A stretch of 64,000 bases of DNA from Oceaniglobus ichthyenteri (GCF_003057885.1 NZ_QAGK01000004.1:1-64000); one strand, 5' to 3'. Shown: positions 8,622 through 17,304, counted from the stretch's first letter. Numbers and translations are program-made. Notes: a model not told the origin generated them from the sequence alone.

Positions 8622-8838
8622 CCGTTGTTTTCGAGGGTTATGCACGAGGAGCTGTTCACCGGCCCCGGTGCGAAGAGGGCCCAAAGCGTTCTCTACGGGC
8701 TGATATTCTCCGGACCTGTTGACTGCGCTGATTTAGTGAAGTTCCACAAGTGGATGATATTATTATGATATTCCGGTCACATGGCTTCATTTGGACAGCG
8801 GTCTCGTTTGGTTCAGCGGCGACTAGCGTCGGAATTTC

Positions 8839-8934
8839 TCAGGCCATTATCCTCTCTAGGCGTTGCTTCCGGCGCTCCCAATCCGGCATCACCCGGTCCA
8901 GCAGGTCAAAGAAAGCCGTGCCGTGGTGCGGCTC
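8839..8934 (-). pseudogene. C-terminal remnant of a YgjP/DUF45-type metallopeptidase
   Basis: Reading the minus strand in the frame next to the recombinase gives EPHHGTAFFDLLDRVMPDW and a basic tail ending at a stop at 8839. This matches the C-terminal pattern of YgjP (M48-like) proteins, where a His in a NHSxxFW-like segment precedes a MPDW-type block. Only about 31 codons remain and the HExxH core is absent. It is joined out of frame to the truncated recombinase, marking a deletion junction near 8935-8940. The 8622-8838 stretch beyond it shows no gene. Confidence 0.5.
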
Positions 8935-9268
8935 ACCCCATTCCGGTCAAATACCTCGACCAGCTTGGAAAAATCCATCAACGAGCGCGACAGGCGGTCG
9001 ATCTTGTAGACCACGACCACATCGACCAAGCCATCTTCGACGTCTGTGAGCAGCCTTTTCAGGTCCGGGCGTTCCAGCGTGCCGCCGGATATGCCGCCAT
9101 CATCATATTGATCGCGGACCAGCACCCAACCCTCCGACCGTTGGCTGGCGATATAGGCTTCACAGGCCTCCCGCTGGGCGTGAAGGCTGTTGAACTCCTG
9201 CTCAAGCCCTTCCTCGGAGGATTTGCGGGTGTAGACCGCGCAGCGCAGTTTGCGGACGATGGGTTTGG

Positions 9269-9272
<4 letters not shown>
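8889..9272 (-). pseudogene. Truncated serine recombinase (large resolvase family), N-terminus only
   Basis: Resolvase catalytic domain with the nucleophile region YTRKSSEEGLEQEFNSLHAQ, the strand DQYDDGGISGGTLERP, and the active-site Arg segment YKIDRLSRSLMDF. It stops at 127 aa; large serine recombinases are usually over 450 aa, so the zinc-ribbon and coiled-coil DNA-binding regions are missing. After VFDRNG the frame runs into unrelated sequence, giving a nonsense tail. Its ATG overlaps the DUF2924 stop, the normal order for these islands. It should be unable to recombine on its own. The real homology ends near 8940. Confidence 0.85.
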
Positions 9273-9717
<445 letters not shown>

Positions 9718-9721
<4 letters not shown>

Positions 9722-9921
9722 GCGTTTCTCTTTTTTGTTGGAGTTGCATGACGCCATTGGTCGGGCGGAAAGTGTAGGCAACTTTCTCCATTTTCGTCAG
9801 ATACTTCCCCCCGATCCCGCATCCGCAGGCGAACCAGCCCGAGAGCCAGAAAGCCACACAAATCGGCGCGGCGCTCAATGGGCGTCATCTGGTCGGGCGG
9901 GAGCGGATTGGGTCGTTTCAT
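9718..9921 (-). CDS. Small conserved protein of the recombinase/DUF2924 operon
   Basis: 67-aa protein beginning MKRPNPLPPDQMTPIERR, with ALGLVRLRMRD in the middle and a Lys/Arg-rich end. It precedes DUF2924 with an ATGA overlap, so the three minus-strand genes form one transcription unit. Small proteins of this kind commonly lead DUF2924-recombinase operons. No domain is recognised. The coding call rests on the overlap and position. Confidence 0.65.
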
Positions 9922-10058
9922 GCAAACCTCGGGGCGGTGGTCTCCCTTGGCTTCTACTCATCGGTCTCAGAATCCGTCCCAACTGTTCACCAAACTGTTG
10001 CGGCAATATGGGTGAGAACATATTATGAACATTCATTTCATGGAAAAGGGGATTCGCG

Positions 10059-11300
10059 ATGGCCGGAAATTTGAAAAAGTTCGTGAACCCCAGGTTCATC
10101 AAGACAATTGATCTGGTTCTGATGAAGGCATTGTTGGCTCGCCACGAGAGCAAATTCACCAGTTTCTCCGTCGATCTGCTTGATCAGGACGACGATGCGG
10201 CGCGCAGTGCGCTACACGACCTCCTGACGGGAAGTGAGGACAGTTATCCGGAAGGGCTGCGGGCCGATCTCCATCGGATTGCCGAACTGGGCGACAGGCG
10301 GGGCCTCGAAGTCATCCAGACTCAGGCCGCCCGTCAGGGCATCGATCTGTTTCCGGACATGAAGACCGGTGATGAGGATGCTCCCAACAGGGCACATGAT
10401 CCAAAACACATTGCGGTCCGCGTGTTTCTTGAACATCCCGATTTGTTTGACGCCGCCGCCGATCACATGGCGATGCTCGCCGCAGATCGCCTGTATGAGT
10501 ACGCCGGACGGGAACGGGGTGTTACGATCGATCTGACGCAAGAGAAGGTCGAGGCGTTCCGGAAGGCTGTTGCCGATCTGTTCCGCGATGCGTTCCTGGG
10601 AGATTACTGCCGGGTCGGCGATTACGCCGACGGCGACGAGGTCAACCTCGTGGTCAGTCACGGCTCCATGGTCTCGACCATGCCGGTCGTCGAGGGCCTG
10701 CAGGAGCGGGTTATCAGCGTTCGGCAGATTGCCCATGCCGTGCTGCGCTATTCCGAGAACACCGGCATGCTCCGGCTCGCCCGGATCAGAAAAGCCCACC
10801 AGCCGGAGGTCGCCGAACTCTTCGCCGCGATCATCCTGGAGCGGCCGGGCTTTTTCGACGGTGATGATGCACAAGACCTCTACACGCTGCGACCGGTTGA
10901 ACTCGCGGGCCCCGATTTCGCATTTGATCATGTTTACGATCCCATGATTGATCGTGCCCTGATCATCGAGGCGGCGGCAGACCTGATGGTGCCTGGCAAG
11001 AAGGGGTATCTGCGCGTGGCGCGGACGCTGCGGTCGCGCGACCTTGGCGGCGAAGCGCTTCGGCATTTTGTCAGCACGCCGGTGTCATTTGCGGGATCAT
11101 GGCGCCTTGGTGAAATCGTCTTTCGGATCCTGTTCAAGGGCGATGGTAAGCGCCAACCGCAGGTGACGGTCAAACTGCGCCCGCCCGGTGTCGTGCAGTT
11201 CCGGCGCACTCAGCATGAGGCGCGGGTGATGAAACTGATCGAACGGAATGGGCTGGTCAATGACCGAGACGATTTTGAGGTTGTTGACGCGGCTGAGTGA
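10059..11300 (+). CDS. Unknown 413-aa protein, first gene of island cargo pair
   Basis: Starts with ATG after a good ribosome binding site (AAAAGGGG, about 9 bp upstream). I do not recognise the family. It appears soluble, with no signal peptide or membrane span, and is alpha-helix-rich in the first ~270 residues. A conserved-looking segment is NLVVSHGSMVSTMPVVEGLQ. The last 80 residues look like a beta-rich, basic domain (PQVTVKLRPPGVVQFRR). It is followed, with a 41-bp overlap, by the Cys-rich gene at 11260, so the two are translationally coupled. It is divergent from the recombinase operon, which fits cargo of a DUF2924-recombinase island. A defence or regulatory role is possible but unproven. 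Confidence 0.75.
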   Translation: MAGNLKKFVNPRFIKTIDLVLMKALLARHESKFTSFSVDLLDQDDDAARSALHDLLTGSEDSYPEGLRADLHRIAELGDRRGLEVIQTQAARQGIDLFPDMKTGDEDAPNRAHDPKHIAVRVFLEHPDLFDAAADHMAMLAADRLYEYAGRERGVTIDLTQEKVEAFRKAVADLFRDAFLGDYCRVGDYADGDEVNLVVSHGSMVSTMPVVEGLQERVISVRQIAHAVLRYSENTGMLRLARIRKAHQPEVAELFAAIILERPGFFDGDDAQDLYTLRPVELAGPDFAFDHVYDPMIDRALIIEAAADLMVPGKKGYLRVARTLRSRDLGGEALRHFVSTPVSFAGSWRLGEIVFRILFKGDGKRQPQVTVKLRPPGVVQFRRTQHEARVMKLIERNGLVNDRDDFEVVDAAE

Positions 11301-12210
11301 GGCTGGCGACGACGCCATCCTGCCCGGTGAGCTTGCCGCGCCGTTCTTTGGTCCGGTCTTTGACCGGCTGCTGGCGAAACGTGTCCTCGTCGAACTGGCG
11401 CCGCTCTCCGATTGGGAGGTCTGCGATGCCTGCGAATGCGGGTTGCCATGTCGGCCGATTCGGAAAGCAGGCGATGCATTTCGGGCTGAGTGTCCGCTCG
11501 ATTGCCGACAGGACACTGATCTCACCGAGGAGGATCTGCGCGTGTTCGGCATCGGCGCTGCGGCGTTGGCGTCCGTGATCGGCGCGGCTGCGGGATTTGG
11601 CGCCGCCACGAAGCTGGCGGCAGAGAAGGTCTGGCGGCTCGGCGATACGCCATCGGGGCGCGCAGTGTTTCTTGCGCTGGAGCCTGCAGCCCTGACCGGC
11701 GAGGGCATTGCCGCATCGTTGCGCCAGGCGGCGCAGGGCTCGGACATCACGATCCTCGCACCGAATTTGCCAGCGGAGGCTACGCGGCGACACTACGATG
11801 CGGGCTTTCATCTGATCGAAACCCTCGAGCTGCTGAAGCCTGCCTCGAACGTCCTCGGCGCTGCAATCGACGACGCGGCTTTGGCGCCGGTCCCACTGGC
11901 GCCCGTGCTTCGTGTGCGAAGGGCAACGGCCGAGGTTCAGTGGGATGGTCGCTCCGTCATTCTGTCGCGCCAGATTTTCCCCGTATTCGAGCGCCTGTTG
12001 GAGAAGGCGCTGTCGCGCGATCCGGTTGCCTCCCAAGCCCATGTCGAAGGCACGACGGCGCGCGAGGCCAAGGATCTGATCCGCGAGCTGCGCGCTGCAT
12101 TCAGGAATGCGGGGTTTACCGATGCCGAGAGCAAGGCCCTGATCGAGACGGTGCGCAACCGGGGCTACCGGCTCGGCGTTCCGGCATCCGAAATCGTGGT
12201 CGAAGGCTGA
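11260..12210 (+). CDS. Unknown Cys-cluster protein with C-terminal winged-helix-like end
   Basis: 316 aa from the ATG at 11260 (an in-frame ATG at 11248 is also possible). N-terminal ~40 residues resemble a small helical or winged domain. A cysteine cluster follows (CDACECGLPC, then CPLDC), likely binding metal. A hydrophobic Ala/Gly-rich segment around residues 95-115 (GIGAAALASVIGAAAGFG) could be a membrane span or a loop. The middle contains DITILAPNLPAEATRRHYDA. The C terminus, ALIETVRNRGYRLGV, matches the recognition-wing ending of OmpR-type DNA-binding domains (VRGxGYRL). A metal-binding DNA-associated protein is plausible. It is co-expressed with the upstream 413-aa gene through a 41-bp overlap. 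Confidence 0.72.
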   Translation: MTETILRLLTRLSEAGDDAILPGELAAPFFGPVFDRLLAKRVLVELAPLSDWEVCDACECGLPCRPIRKAGDAFRAECPLDCRQDTDLTEEDLRVFGIGAAALASVIGAAAGFGAATKLAAEKVWRLGDTPSGRAVFLALEPAALTGEGIAASLRQAAQGSDITILAPNLPAEATRRHYDAGFHLIETLELLKPASNVLGAAIDDAALAPVPLAPVLRVRRATAEVQWDGRSVILSRQIFPVFERLLEKALSRDPVASQAHVEGTTAREAKDLIRELRAAFRNAGFTDAESKALIETVRNRGYRLGVPASEIVVEG

Positions 12211-12631
12211 CCAGCCGCTCTCTGTTGAAGTCCGGCAAGCCGATCCTAGCGACATTTGCCGCAGCTGCACTGCGGCGGAGATCGGCAATCGGCAGTGCGC
12301 AGGAAGCGGAATCAGTAAAGTTGGGAACCTTGGTCGTTGTTCTCGACGTGGCCGGCCTAGACCGGACCTTGGCCACTTCGCCTGCCTCTGCGGCGCAGCT
12401 TCCCGAGACCGGCCATTCGCGCTGAGCGCAGCATTCTGGACAGGCGAGTTACGAAGGCGCGGACGAAGCTTGCGTTCATCTGAGGGACACCGATGACTGC
12501 AAGTAGCCCATTTTGTCCGTTCGCGTTAGCGGAGCAATGATCATTCTGCCGTGGCAACGCAGGTAGAAACTCGGCGGCTCTTTAATTTCTCCATCGCCGC
12601 CAGATTTTTTACTTTTTTCGGTGGAACTTGG
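12211..12631. other. Intergenic gap between two cargo units
   Basis: No supported gene. Frames here are short and overlap on both strands. GC content falls steadily toward 12600, where an AT-rich segment (TTTTTTACTTTTTTC near 12604) marks the approach of the convergent AT-richer module. The transcript from the left should end here, but no clear hairpin terminator is visible. Confidence 0.5.
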
Positions 12632-12916
12632 TTAAACCTCACCCGCCTCTTTGAGAAGCTCAATATATTCCTCTTGGGATACGGTGCATTCCGCAAGACC
12701 TCTGAAATTCTTGGCAGTTAGCTTGCACTGTTTAGCCATCTGGGAAACAAGATCATCGCCCAGTGTCTTGTATTTGCTTCCATGGCTAACGTGGGTGCGG
12801 ATATGAGTTTTCTTCCCGTTGTGATGGAAGTGATAGAAAATATGCTTCCGGTCGTCTTGTTCAACGAAACCCTTTTTCGGCAGGTTATCCCGCACTTTAG
12901 TGCGCTCCAGATTCAT
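12632..12916 (-). CDS. HicA-like small protein (putative toxin component)
   Basis: 94-aa basic protein. The arrangement of a GFVEQDDRKHIFYHFHHNGK strand-turn followed by THIRTHVSHG resembles the double-stranded-RNA-binding-like fold of HicA mRNA interferases, where a His in the second strand is catalytic. The C-terminal half (QMAKQCKLTAKNFRGLAEC) is longer than in HicA. The start ATG overlaps the stop of the upstream 355-aa gene by 4 bp (ATGA). Together they make a compact bicistronic unit, lower in GC than the neighbours. A toxin role is inferred from fold resemblance only. Confidence 0.5.
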   Translation of the reverse strand: MNLERTKVRDNLPKKGFVEQDDRKHIFYHFHHNGKKTHIRTHVSHGSKYKTLGDDLVSQMAKQCKLTAKNFRGLAECTVSQEEYIELLKEAGEV

Positions 12917-13980
12917 GAAGAAATTTCCTTGAACAGTATCTTAAGCTCTGCCTTAAGCAAAATAGCCTTTGGCGCAAGGTTGGCGTCGTCTTCCTGAGCT
13001 ACATTTTTCCACAGAAAATCAATCTCGGCTTCCAGTGCATCTACCAAATCGGAGCGGGTATATGCGGCGTGATCAATACCGAGTTCGTCCAGCTTCGCAA
13101 AATAGGTCTGCTTATCCTCGCTCAATTCCACGGATACCTGAAGATTATTCAATTGATTAGCTTTGAGGTAATCTGGGAGAAGCTCGATAAGGTCGATATC
13201 ATCAGTGTTGACTGGATGCACCTCCTGAACGTCAGTAATTCTTTGCGGATTTCCGTCTTCATCAAGTTCGATGGTCCCAACGACCTGGATAAGATCTCGT
13301 GCATTCTCGAGAAGTGCAGGCTCAATATCTTCCTCATATAAGCAGCTGATCAAACGTCCTGTGCTTGGTATAAGCAAGGAGAGTTTGCGCTCCTTGAAGT
13401 CAATCTTATTGAAATACCCTGTGACAATCGAATGGGTGCCCGGCGACAAACGCGCCTGCCGTAGCCGTTCCAGTGCATCGGTCGCAGATACACTGTTAAC
13501 GATCACGTTGCCCGCCTTGTCCTCAATCGCAAGGCGGTAGTGCGAGCCTTGCCCACCAAACATCTTTCCGAGAGATGCAATGATTGGTGTTCTGAAAGCA
13601 GAATCCACTACTGTCTTCTTAAAATCTCGCTCATCCCCCGCCTCGATCGAACTCAGCAAGCTTCGAGTTATCTGTGCCACTTCCCTCGCTTCGTCCGTGC
13701 TGAAGAGGGTTTGATCTCTTTCCGCAATGAAGGTCGGCTGATAAAAGCTCCCTTCTTTTGGAATTTCGCAATGAAGCTGAAACCGATCTTCAATATCGCG
13801 TGTCACGCGAGCTCGCGTCTTTACTTCTCGTCCTTCTCTCATCATCGCGACCAAATGGATGGTTCGCTGCAATCCCTCCAAAGCTTGAACAAGATTATAC
13901 GCCGGAAGAACATGAGCGCCATCGCCCTCATGTCGTGTCTCAAAATGCAAGCCAAAGAAAGTATCTTGTTCGAAATCCAT
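12913..13980 (-). CDS. Unknown 355-aa protein, partner of HicA-like gene
   Basis: The ATG at 13980 has a GGAGG box upstream; longer in-frame starts lie in sequence with poor coding character. The protein begins MDFEQDTFFGLHFETRHEGD and is soluble, acidic and mixed alpha/beta. Recognisable points are RVTRDIEDRFQLHCEIPKEG, a central SHYRLAIEDKAGN segment and a Leu/Asp-rich C terminus. I do not recognise a family. Codon use and composition are AT-richer than the flanking phage module, suggesting separate acquisition. As first gene of a two-gene operon with a 4-bp overlap to a HicA-like protein, it may act as antitoxin, sensor or effector partner. Function unknown. Confidence 0.7.
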   Translation of the reverse strand: MDFEQDTFFGLHFETRHEGDGAHVLPAYNLVQALEGLQRTIHLVAMMREGREVKTRARVTRDIEDRFQLHCEIPKEGSFYQPTFIAERDQTLFSTDEAREVAQITRSLLSSIEAGDERDFKKTVVDSAFRTPIIASLGKMFGGQGSHYRLAIEDKAGNVIVNSVSATDALERLRQARLSPGTHSIVTGYFNKIDFKERKLSLLIPSTGRLISCLYEEDIEPALLENARDLIQVVGTIELDEDGNPQRITDVQEVHPVNTDDIDLIELLPDYLKANQLNNLQVSVELSEDKQTYFAKLDELGIDHAAYTRSDLVDALEAEIDFLWKNVAQEDDANLAPKAILLKAELKILFKEISS

Positions 13981-14628
13981 TTGCGGGTGCCTCCGAGGGG
14001 AGCATATCCAACCGTTTTCACTTCCGCCATTGGAAAGCACGGAAGCCCTTACGGTATTTTTATAGTCGGTGCGCCTCCGACACGATCCCGATAACGCAGC
14101 GAGTGTCCGGAAACAAGAGCCGCGCCAAGCGACAGATGAGCATGCCCCATGACGGCCTTGGTGCAATCACGCCCACGCGATCTGGTGTGCCACTTTTACT
14201 CAGCAGTGTCCGCGTCCTGCGCATGGCTGTTATTTGCAGAGGCCACAGCGCGAGCGACCGGCGTTTCGGTAGTAAATGGCCGCTCTCGCCTTACTGATGC
14301 AAGGCCCGTGCGCTTGCGACAAACTACCGATTTCCGCCCGACCTACATATGCTGGCCCACCTGACTGCGCAGCAGCCATGCGTTCGCTTAGGGAGGAAAC
14401 CGGTCCGCTGTGCTCGCAGCACCCATGGCCGGTGGGCCGGCCCGTCCACCCGCTGTGAACTCGGGATCTGCCCTTGCCTGAACTGCGTGATCTTCATTCA
14501 GCCTGACTGGCCGTGGGAAAGGTCTCGGCCCACCAAACCCCCACCTTCTTCCCACACCGTTCCCACCTGCACACCGACCGCATCCGGCATCTTGGGCTCA
14601 TCAGAAACGATGACCGAGGCGCACAGCG
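13981..14628. other. Gap between AT-rich module and phage module
   Basis: No gene supported. The left end (13981-14090) should hold the promoter of the minus-strand two-gene unit; TTTTTATAGT near 14060 is a candidate -10-like region. From 14100 to 14628 the composition returns to high GC and short frames overlap on both strands without recognisable products. Probably a recombination junction. Confidence 0.45.
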
Positions 14629-15225
14629 ATGCAGATCAAGCTCTCCCCCGACGACATTGAAACCATCATCTCCGAGGCTGACTCCGCGGCCCGGCGGCTG
14701 CGGCGGCGGCTGGGCTTGCCCGCCTGCGATCGCGAGGATCTGGGTCAGGATCTTCTGATCGATCTTCTGCGCCGCTTGCCAGCGTTTGATCCGGCACGCG
14801 GCAGCCTCGGTGCATTCGCGGGTCTGGTCTTGCGCAATCAATCGTCACGGATCGCGATCCGGATGATGCGTGATCGCAGTGCGCAGGGTGGCGGGCTGCT
14901 GTCGCTCGATGCGCCCTCCGGACCGGACGACCAGCGTCCGCTTGCCGAGACAATCGGTGAGGATGAGGGCCTGTCGGCCTGGCATGGCCAGGCGACCACC
15001 GCGCATGCCTCCACTGAGCAGCATCAGGCCGTGCAATCCGCGATTTCACATTTGCCGCTCGAGGATCGTCGCCTCTGCGCAGCGCTGGCGCATCGCCCGA
15101 TTTCGGCGCTCGCCTCCGAAGGTTTCGGCAGCCGGTCCGGGCTCTACCGCCGCCTTGCCGATCTCCGCCACGTCCTCACCGCACATGGCCTCGGTCCCTC
15201 CTGGGACGATTTCGCAGCGGCCTGA
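14629..15225 (+). CDS. Sigma-70-like (ECF-type) factor of the phage module
   Basis: 198-aa protein resembling a minimal sigma factor. The region-2-like segment is DREDLGQDLLIDLLRRLPAFDP followed by GSLGAFAGLVLRN, and the C-terminal region-4-like part contains LPLEDRRLCAALAHRPISAL and a helix-turn-helix-like SRSGLYRRLADLR. The linker is unusually Gln/Asp-rich. Such sigma-like genes accompany prophage or GTA-like clusters in Rhodobacterales and could direct transcription of the tail and lysis genes to the right. It is the first gene of the plus-strand phage run. The start has GAGG upstream. Confidence 0.75.
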   Translation: MQIKLSPDDIETIISEADSAARRLRRRLGLPACDREDLGQDLLIDLLRRLPAFDPARGSLGAFAGLVLRNQSSRIAIRMMRDRSAQGGGLLSLDAPSGPDDQRPLAETIGEDEGLSAWHGQATTAHASTEQHQAVQSAISHLPLEDRRLCAALAHRPISALASEGFGSRSGLYRRLADLRHVLTAHGLGPSWDDFAAA

Positions 15226-15247
15226 GTAGAGGGGAAAGGAGGAGATC

Positions 15248-15601
15248 ATGTTCATGGGAACCACACCCTTTATCACCGTTCGCGCCAGCCGACCGCTGTC
15301 CGAGATCGAGTTCTGCGCCTGGGTGGCGCAGGCCGTTCCCGGAGACCGGCTGGAATACCACCGCGGTTTTCTGGTGCTCGACATCTTCCCTGTGTTTTCA
15401 GGGCTATCGGATGCGGCGCGGGCCGAATTGAGCAGGCTTGGGTCGCGGGCCTTCTGGGCCGCCGAGCTGGGTCTCGTGCATCTCGTCCAGGAGCGCGTGG
15501 GGCCCGACCAGTTCGCCTATATCGCCGTCGCCCGGCCCAAGCCCAAAGCCGCCGCTGCCTCCCTGTCCGAGCTGCTGCTCGCCGAGCCAGAGGCCGCGTG
15601 A
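15248..15601 (+). CDS. Phage-associated conserved hypothetical protein
   Basis: 117-aa protein with a strong ribosome binding site (AAAGGAGGAG) before ATG 15248. It contains TVRASRPLSEIEFCAWVAQA, then GDRLEYHRGFLVLD. This recurs, as far as I recall, in alphaproteobacterial prophage early regions, where it is encoded just before the next gene. A short Lys/Pro/Ala-rich tail follows. The stop overlaps the next start (TGATG). Function unknown. Confidence 0.7.
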   Translation: MFMGTTPFITVRASRPLSEIEFCAWVAQAVPGDRLEYHRGFLVLDIFPVFSGLSDAARAELSRLGSRAFWAAELGLVHLVQERVGPDQFAYIAVARPKPKAAAASLSELLLAEPEAA

Positions 15602-16134
15602 TGGCCGCCTTCCAATCCTTTTTCACCGATCACGGAGACCAACTCATGCCATTCCCAGAGAACACGCCCACGCCCGACGATCTGCCATCCCTGAGCGCAG
15701 GCGAAATCGCGGCCCTGCCAGTCGAATTGCTGGCAATCCTGCAGCGCGAGATCGATGAGCGTCTGAAGCGCGACAAGGCGGCCAAGACCCGCTTCGATGC
15801 CGGACTGGCCGTCCGCTACGCCAACCGCGCCGCTGAAGAACGCCAGGCTCAGGCCAAGGACACTGGTACGGTCCGGTTCGATGACGGCGATTTCACCGTG
15901 GTCGCCGATCTGCCGAAGCGGGTGGAATGGGATCAGGACCGGCTGGCCGCCATGGTCGCCCGTATCAGCGATGCAGGCGACGACCCCGCCGAATATGTCG
16001 ATCTCGCTTACAAGGTGCCCGAGCGCAAATACGCGGCCTGGCCCGAGGCCATCCGGCAGGGCTTCGAGCCTGCGCGCACCGTGAGGCCCGGCACGCTGAA
16101 GATCGAGATCGTCGCTCAAGGGGCCGATCAATGA
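15601..16134 (+). CDS. Phage-associated conserved hypothetical protein
   Basis: 177 aa from the overlapping ATG at 15601; an internal ATG at 15646 (MPFPEN) is an alternative start. The first half is acidic and Pro/Leu-rich with a helical EREIDERLKRDKAAK-like region, and the C-terminal half has VADLPKRVEWDQDRLAAMV and YKVPERKYAAWPEAIRQGF. It looks like a conserved prophage protein. Function is unknown. It overlaps the following gene by 4 bp (ATGA). Confidence 0.68.
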   Translation: MAAFQSFFTDHGDQLMPFPENTPTPDDLPSLSAGEIAALPVELLAILQREIDERLKRDKAAKTRFDAGLAVRYANRAAEERQAQAKDTGTVRFDDGDFTVVADLPKRVEWDQDRLAAMVARISDAGDDPAEYVDLAYKVPERKYAAWPEAIRQGFEPARTVRPGTLKIEIVAQGADQ

Positions 16135-16628
16135 GCCTGCTCGCCCATGCATCGGCCCCGTCGCAGGACCTGCCCAGCCTGATCGATCGTGCCGCGAGCA
16201 TGCTGTCGGGTGCGAAAACCGCCGCCGAGGTTCTCGAGGCGCGGGAGGTTGCCGGTCTGGCCTACGATGTTGCGAAACGCGCCGCTCGACTGCAACGCGC
16301 GAAGAGCGCTCATGATGATCTGATCGCCGCCGCGCACCGCGCCCAGGCAGATGCATTGGAAATCGAGGCCGCTGCCAAGCGGCGCCTGGCTGATGAATAC
16401 GATGCTGCGCAGGCGCGCGGCGACGTCGCCACCCGCCAGCGCAATCCCGGTTCTGTGGGGCATGTCGGCGATCACAACATGCCCCCGGCGACGGCCGCCG
16501 ATCTCGGCCTGCGTCGCGATCAGATCCATGAGGCACGCCAGGCGACGTTCGACTGGCAGGCTGCGCGCGACAGCCTTGTTGGCCGGATGTGCACTGCAAC
16601 CCTCGTGAATGATGTGGAGTCCTATTGA
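16131..16628 (+). CDS. Phage-associated helical protein (replication/regulatory-like)
   Basis: 165-aa, strongly helical protein. An Ala/Arg-rich coiled region spans residues ~20-90. It then contains DHNMPPATAADLGLRRDQIHEAR, a motif seen in phage or plasmid ParB-like and replication-associated proteins where a DLGL...IHEAR helix-turn-helix occurs. The last ~25 residues after this motif do not fit that pattern, so the original C terminus may be lost at a deletion that brought tail genes next to early genes. It starts and ends with 4-bp and 1-bp overlaps. Confidence 0.62.
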   Translation: MSLLAHASAPSQDLPSLIDRAASMLSGAKTAAEVLEAREVAGLAYDVAKRAARLQRAKSAHDDLIAAAHRAQADALEIEAAAKRRLADEYDAAQARGDVATRQRNPGSVGHVGDHNMPPATAADLGLRRDQIHEARQATFDWQAARDSLVGRMCTATLVNDVESY

Positions 16629-17065
16629 TGCTGACACTCGATCTGACGAATGCGCCAAGGTGGCATGACCTCGCGCCGGGCGTCCGGGTGCAACTGCGGC
16701 CACTGACCACGGCGCTGATGGTGGCAACGCGCAGTGACCCGGTGGTGGAAAGCCTGCCAGAGGAGGCCAGCGACGAAGAACGCGCCGTTGCCTTTGCCAA
16801 GGCGCTGGCGCGCCGTGCCGTGCTGGTCTGGGAGGGCATTGGCGACGCCGACGGCAATCCCCTCGACCCCAGCCCGGACGCCATCGACGCGCTGCTCGAT
16901 ATCTGGCCGATCTTCGAGGCTTTCCAGCTGACCTATGTCTCCAAGGGCCTGCTGCTGGAACAGGAAAAAAACGTCTCCGCGCTCTCGCCGACTGGTCCTT
17001 CGGCGGGGGCGAGCGCTACTGCGAGGGTTGCCAAGAGGTCTGCGCAGACTGCCCGGCGCGGCTGA
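16628..17065 (+). CDS. Phage tail assembly chaperone, zero-frame product
   Basis: 145-aa acidic protein with the character of phage tail assembly chaperones: N-terminal strand-rich segment (VRVQLRPLTTALMVATR), then helices with EEASDEERAVAFAKALARRA and DALLDIWPIFEAFQ. Such proteins coat the tape-measure protein during tail assembly and are encoded directly before it, as here. After codon 114 the zero frame gives a Ser/Ala-rich tail (SALSPTGPSAGASATARV). The ATG overlaps the previous stop. A canonical slippery heptamer lies at codons 113-115, see the frameshift entries. Confidence 0.75.
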   Translation: MLTLDLTNAPRWHDLAPGVRVQLRPLTTALMVATRSDPVVESLPEEASDEERAVAFAKALARRAVLVWEGIGDADGNPLDPSPDAIDALLDIWPIFEAFQLTYVSKGLLLEQEKNVSALSPTGPSAGASATARVAKRSAQTARRG

Positions 17066-17304
17066 ACCGACCGCTCACCCATGAGGGCTGGCAGGCCTGG
17101 GACCTCGTCGGTCGTCTCGGCGGGCAACTGCGCGTGCTGCCCGGCGCGGTGATCGGTTGGGACCTGTCGGCGGCACTGTCACTTGGTGATGCCCTCGGCA
17201 TCCCGCCTCTGGCCATGGCCGAACTGCTGCCCGTCATCGAGGCGGTGATGGTCGCCAAACTCAACGAACAGATGGATCATTCCCATGGCGGAAAAACGGG
17301 TTAG
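16628..17304 (+). CDS. Predicted -1 frameshift product (GT-like tail chaperone)
   Basis: If ribosomes slip -1 at 16966-16972, residues 1-114 continue as K-R-L-R-A-L-A-D-W and on to a stop at 17302-17304, giving a 225-aa fusion. The extension is clearly protein-like, not random: it carries a four-Cys cluster (YCEGCQEVCADCPARL), then EGWQAWDLVGRLGGQLRVLP and LGIPPLAMAELLPVIEAVM. Without a shift no good start opens this frame. The arrangement copies lambda G/GT, where the longer form recruits the tape-measure protein. It overlaps the tape-measure start by 20 bp. Expression is inference. Confidence 0.6.
16966..17016 (+). promoter_or_regulatory. Programmed -1 frameshift signal: slippery site and hairpin
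   Basis: The heptamer A-AAA-AAC at 16966-16972 is in the correct phase (X XXY YYZ) with the zero frame. A hairpin starts 6 nt after it: outer stem GCGCTC (16979-16984) with GAGCGC (17011-17016), inner stem CGCCG (16986-16990) with CGGCG (17001-17005), and a 10-nt loop. Spacing and GC-richness are what frameshift stimulators usually show. Directly visible in sequence; efficiency unknown. Confidence 0.7.

Noticed and set aside
15517-16884. 455-codon frame opposite the phage genes
   Set aside because: It crosses several overlapping plus-strand genes with good start/stop coupling, so it is not a gene.
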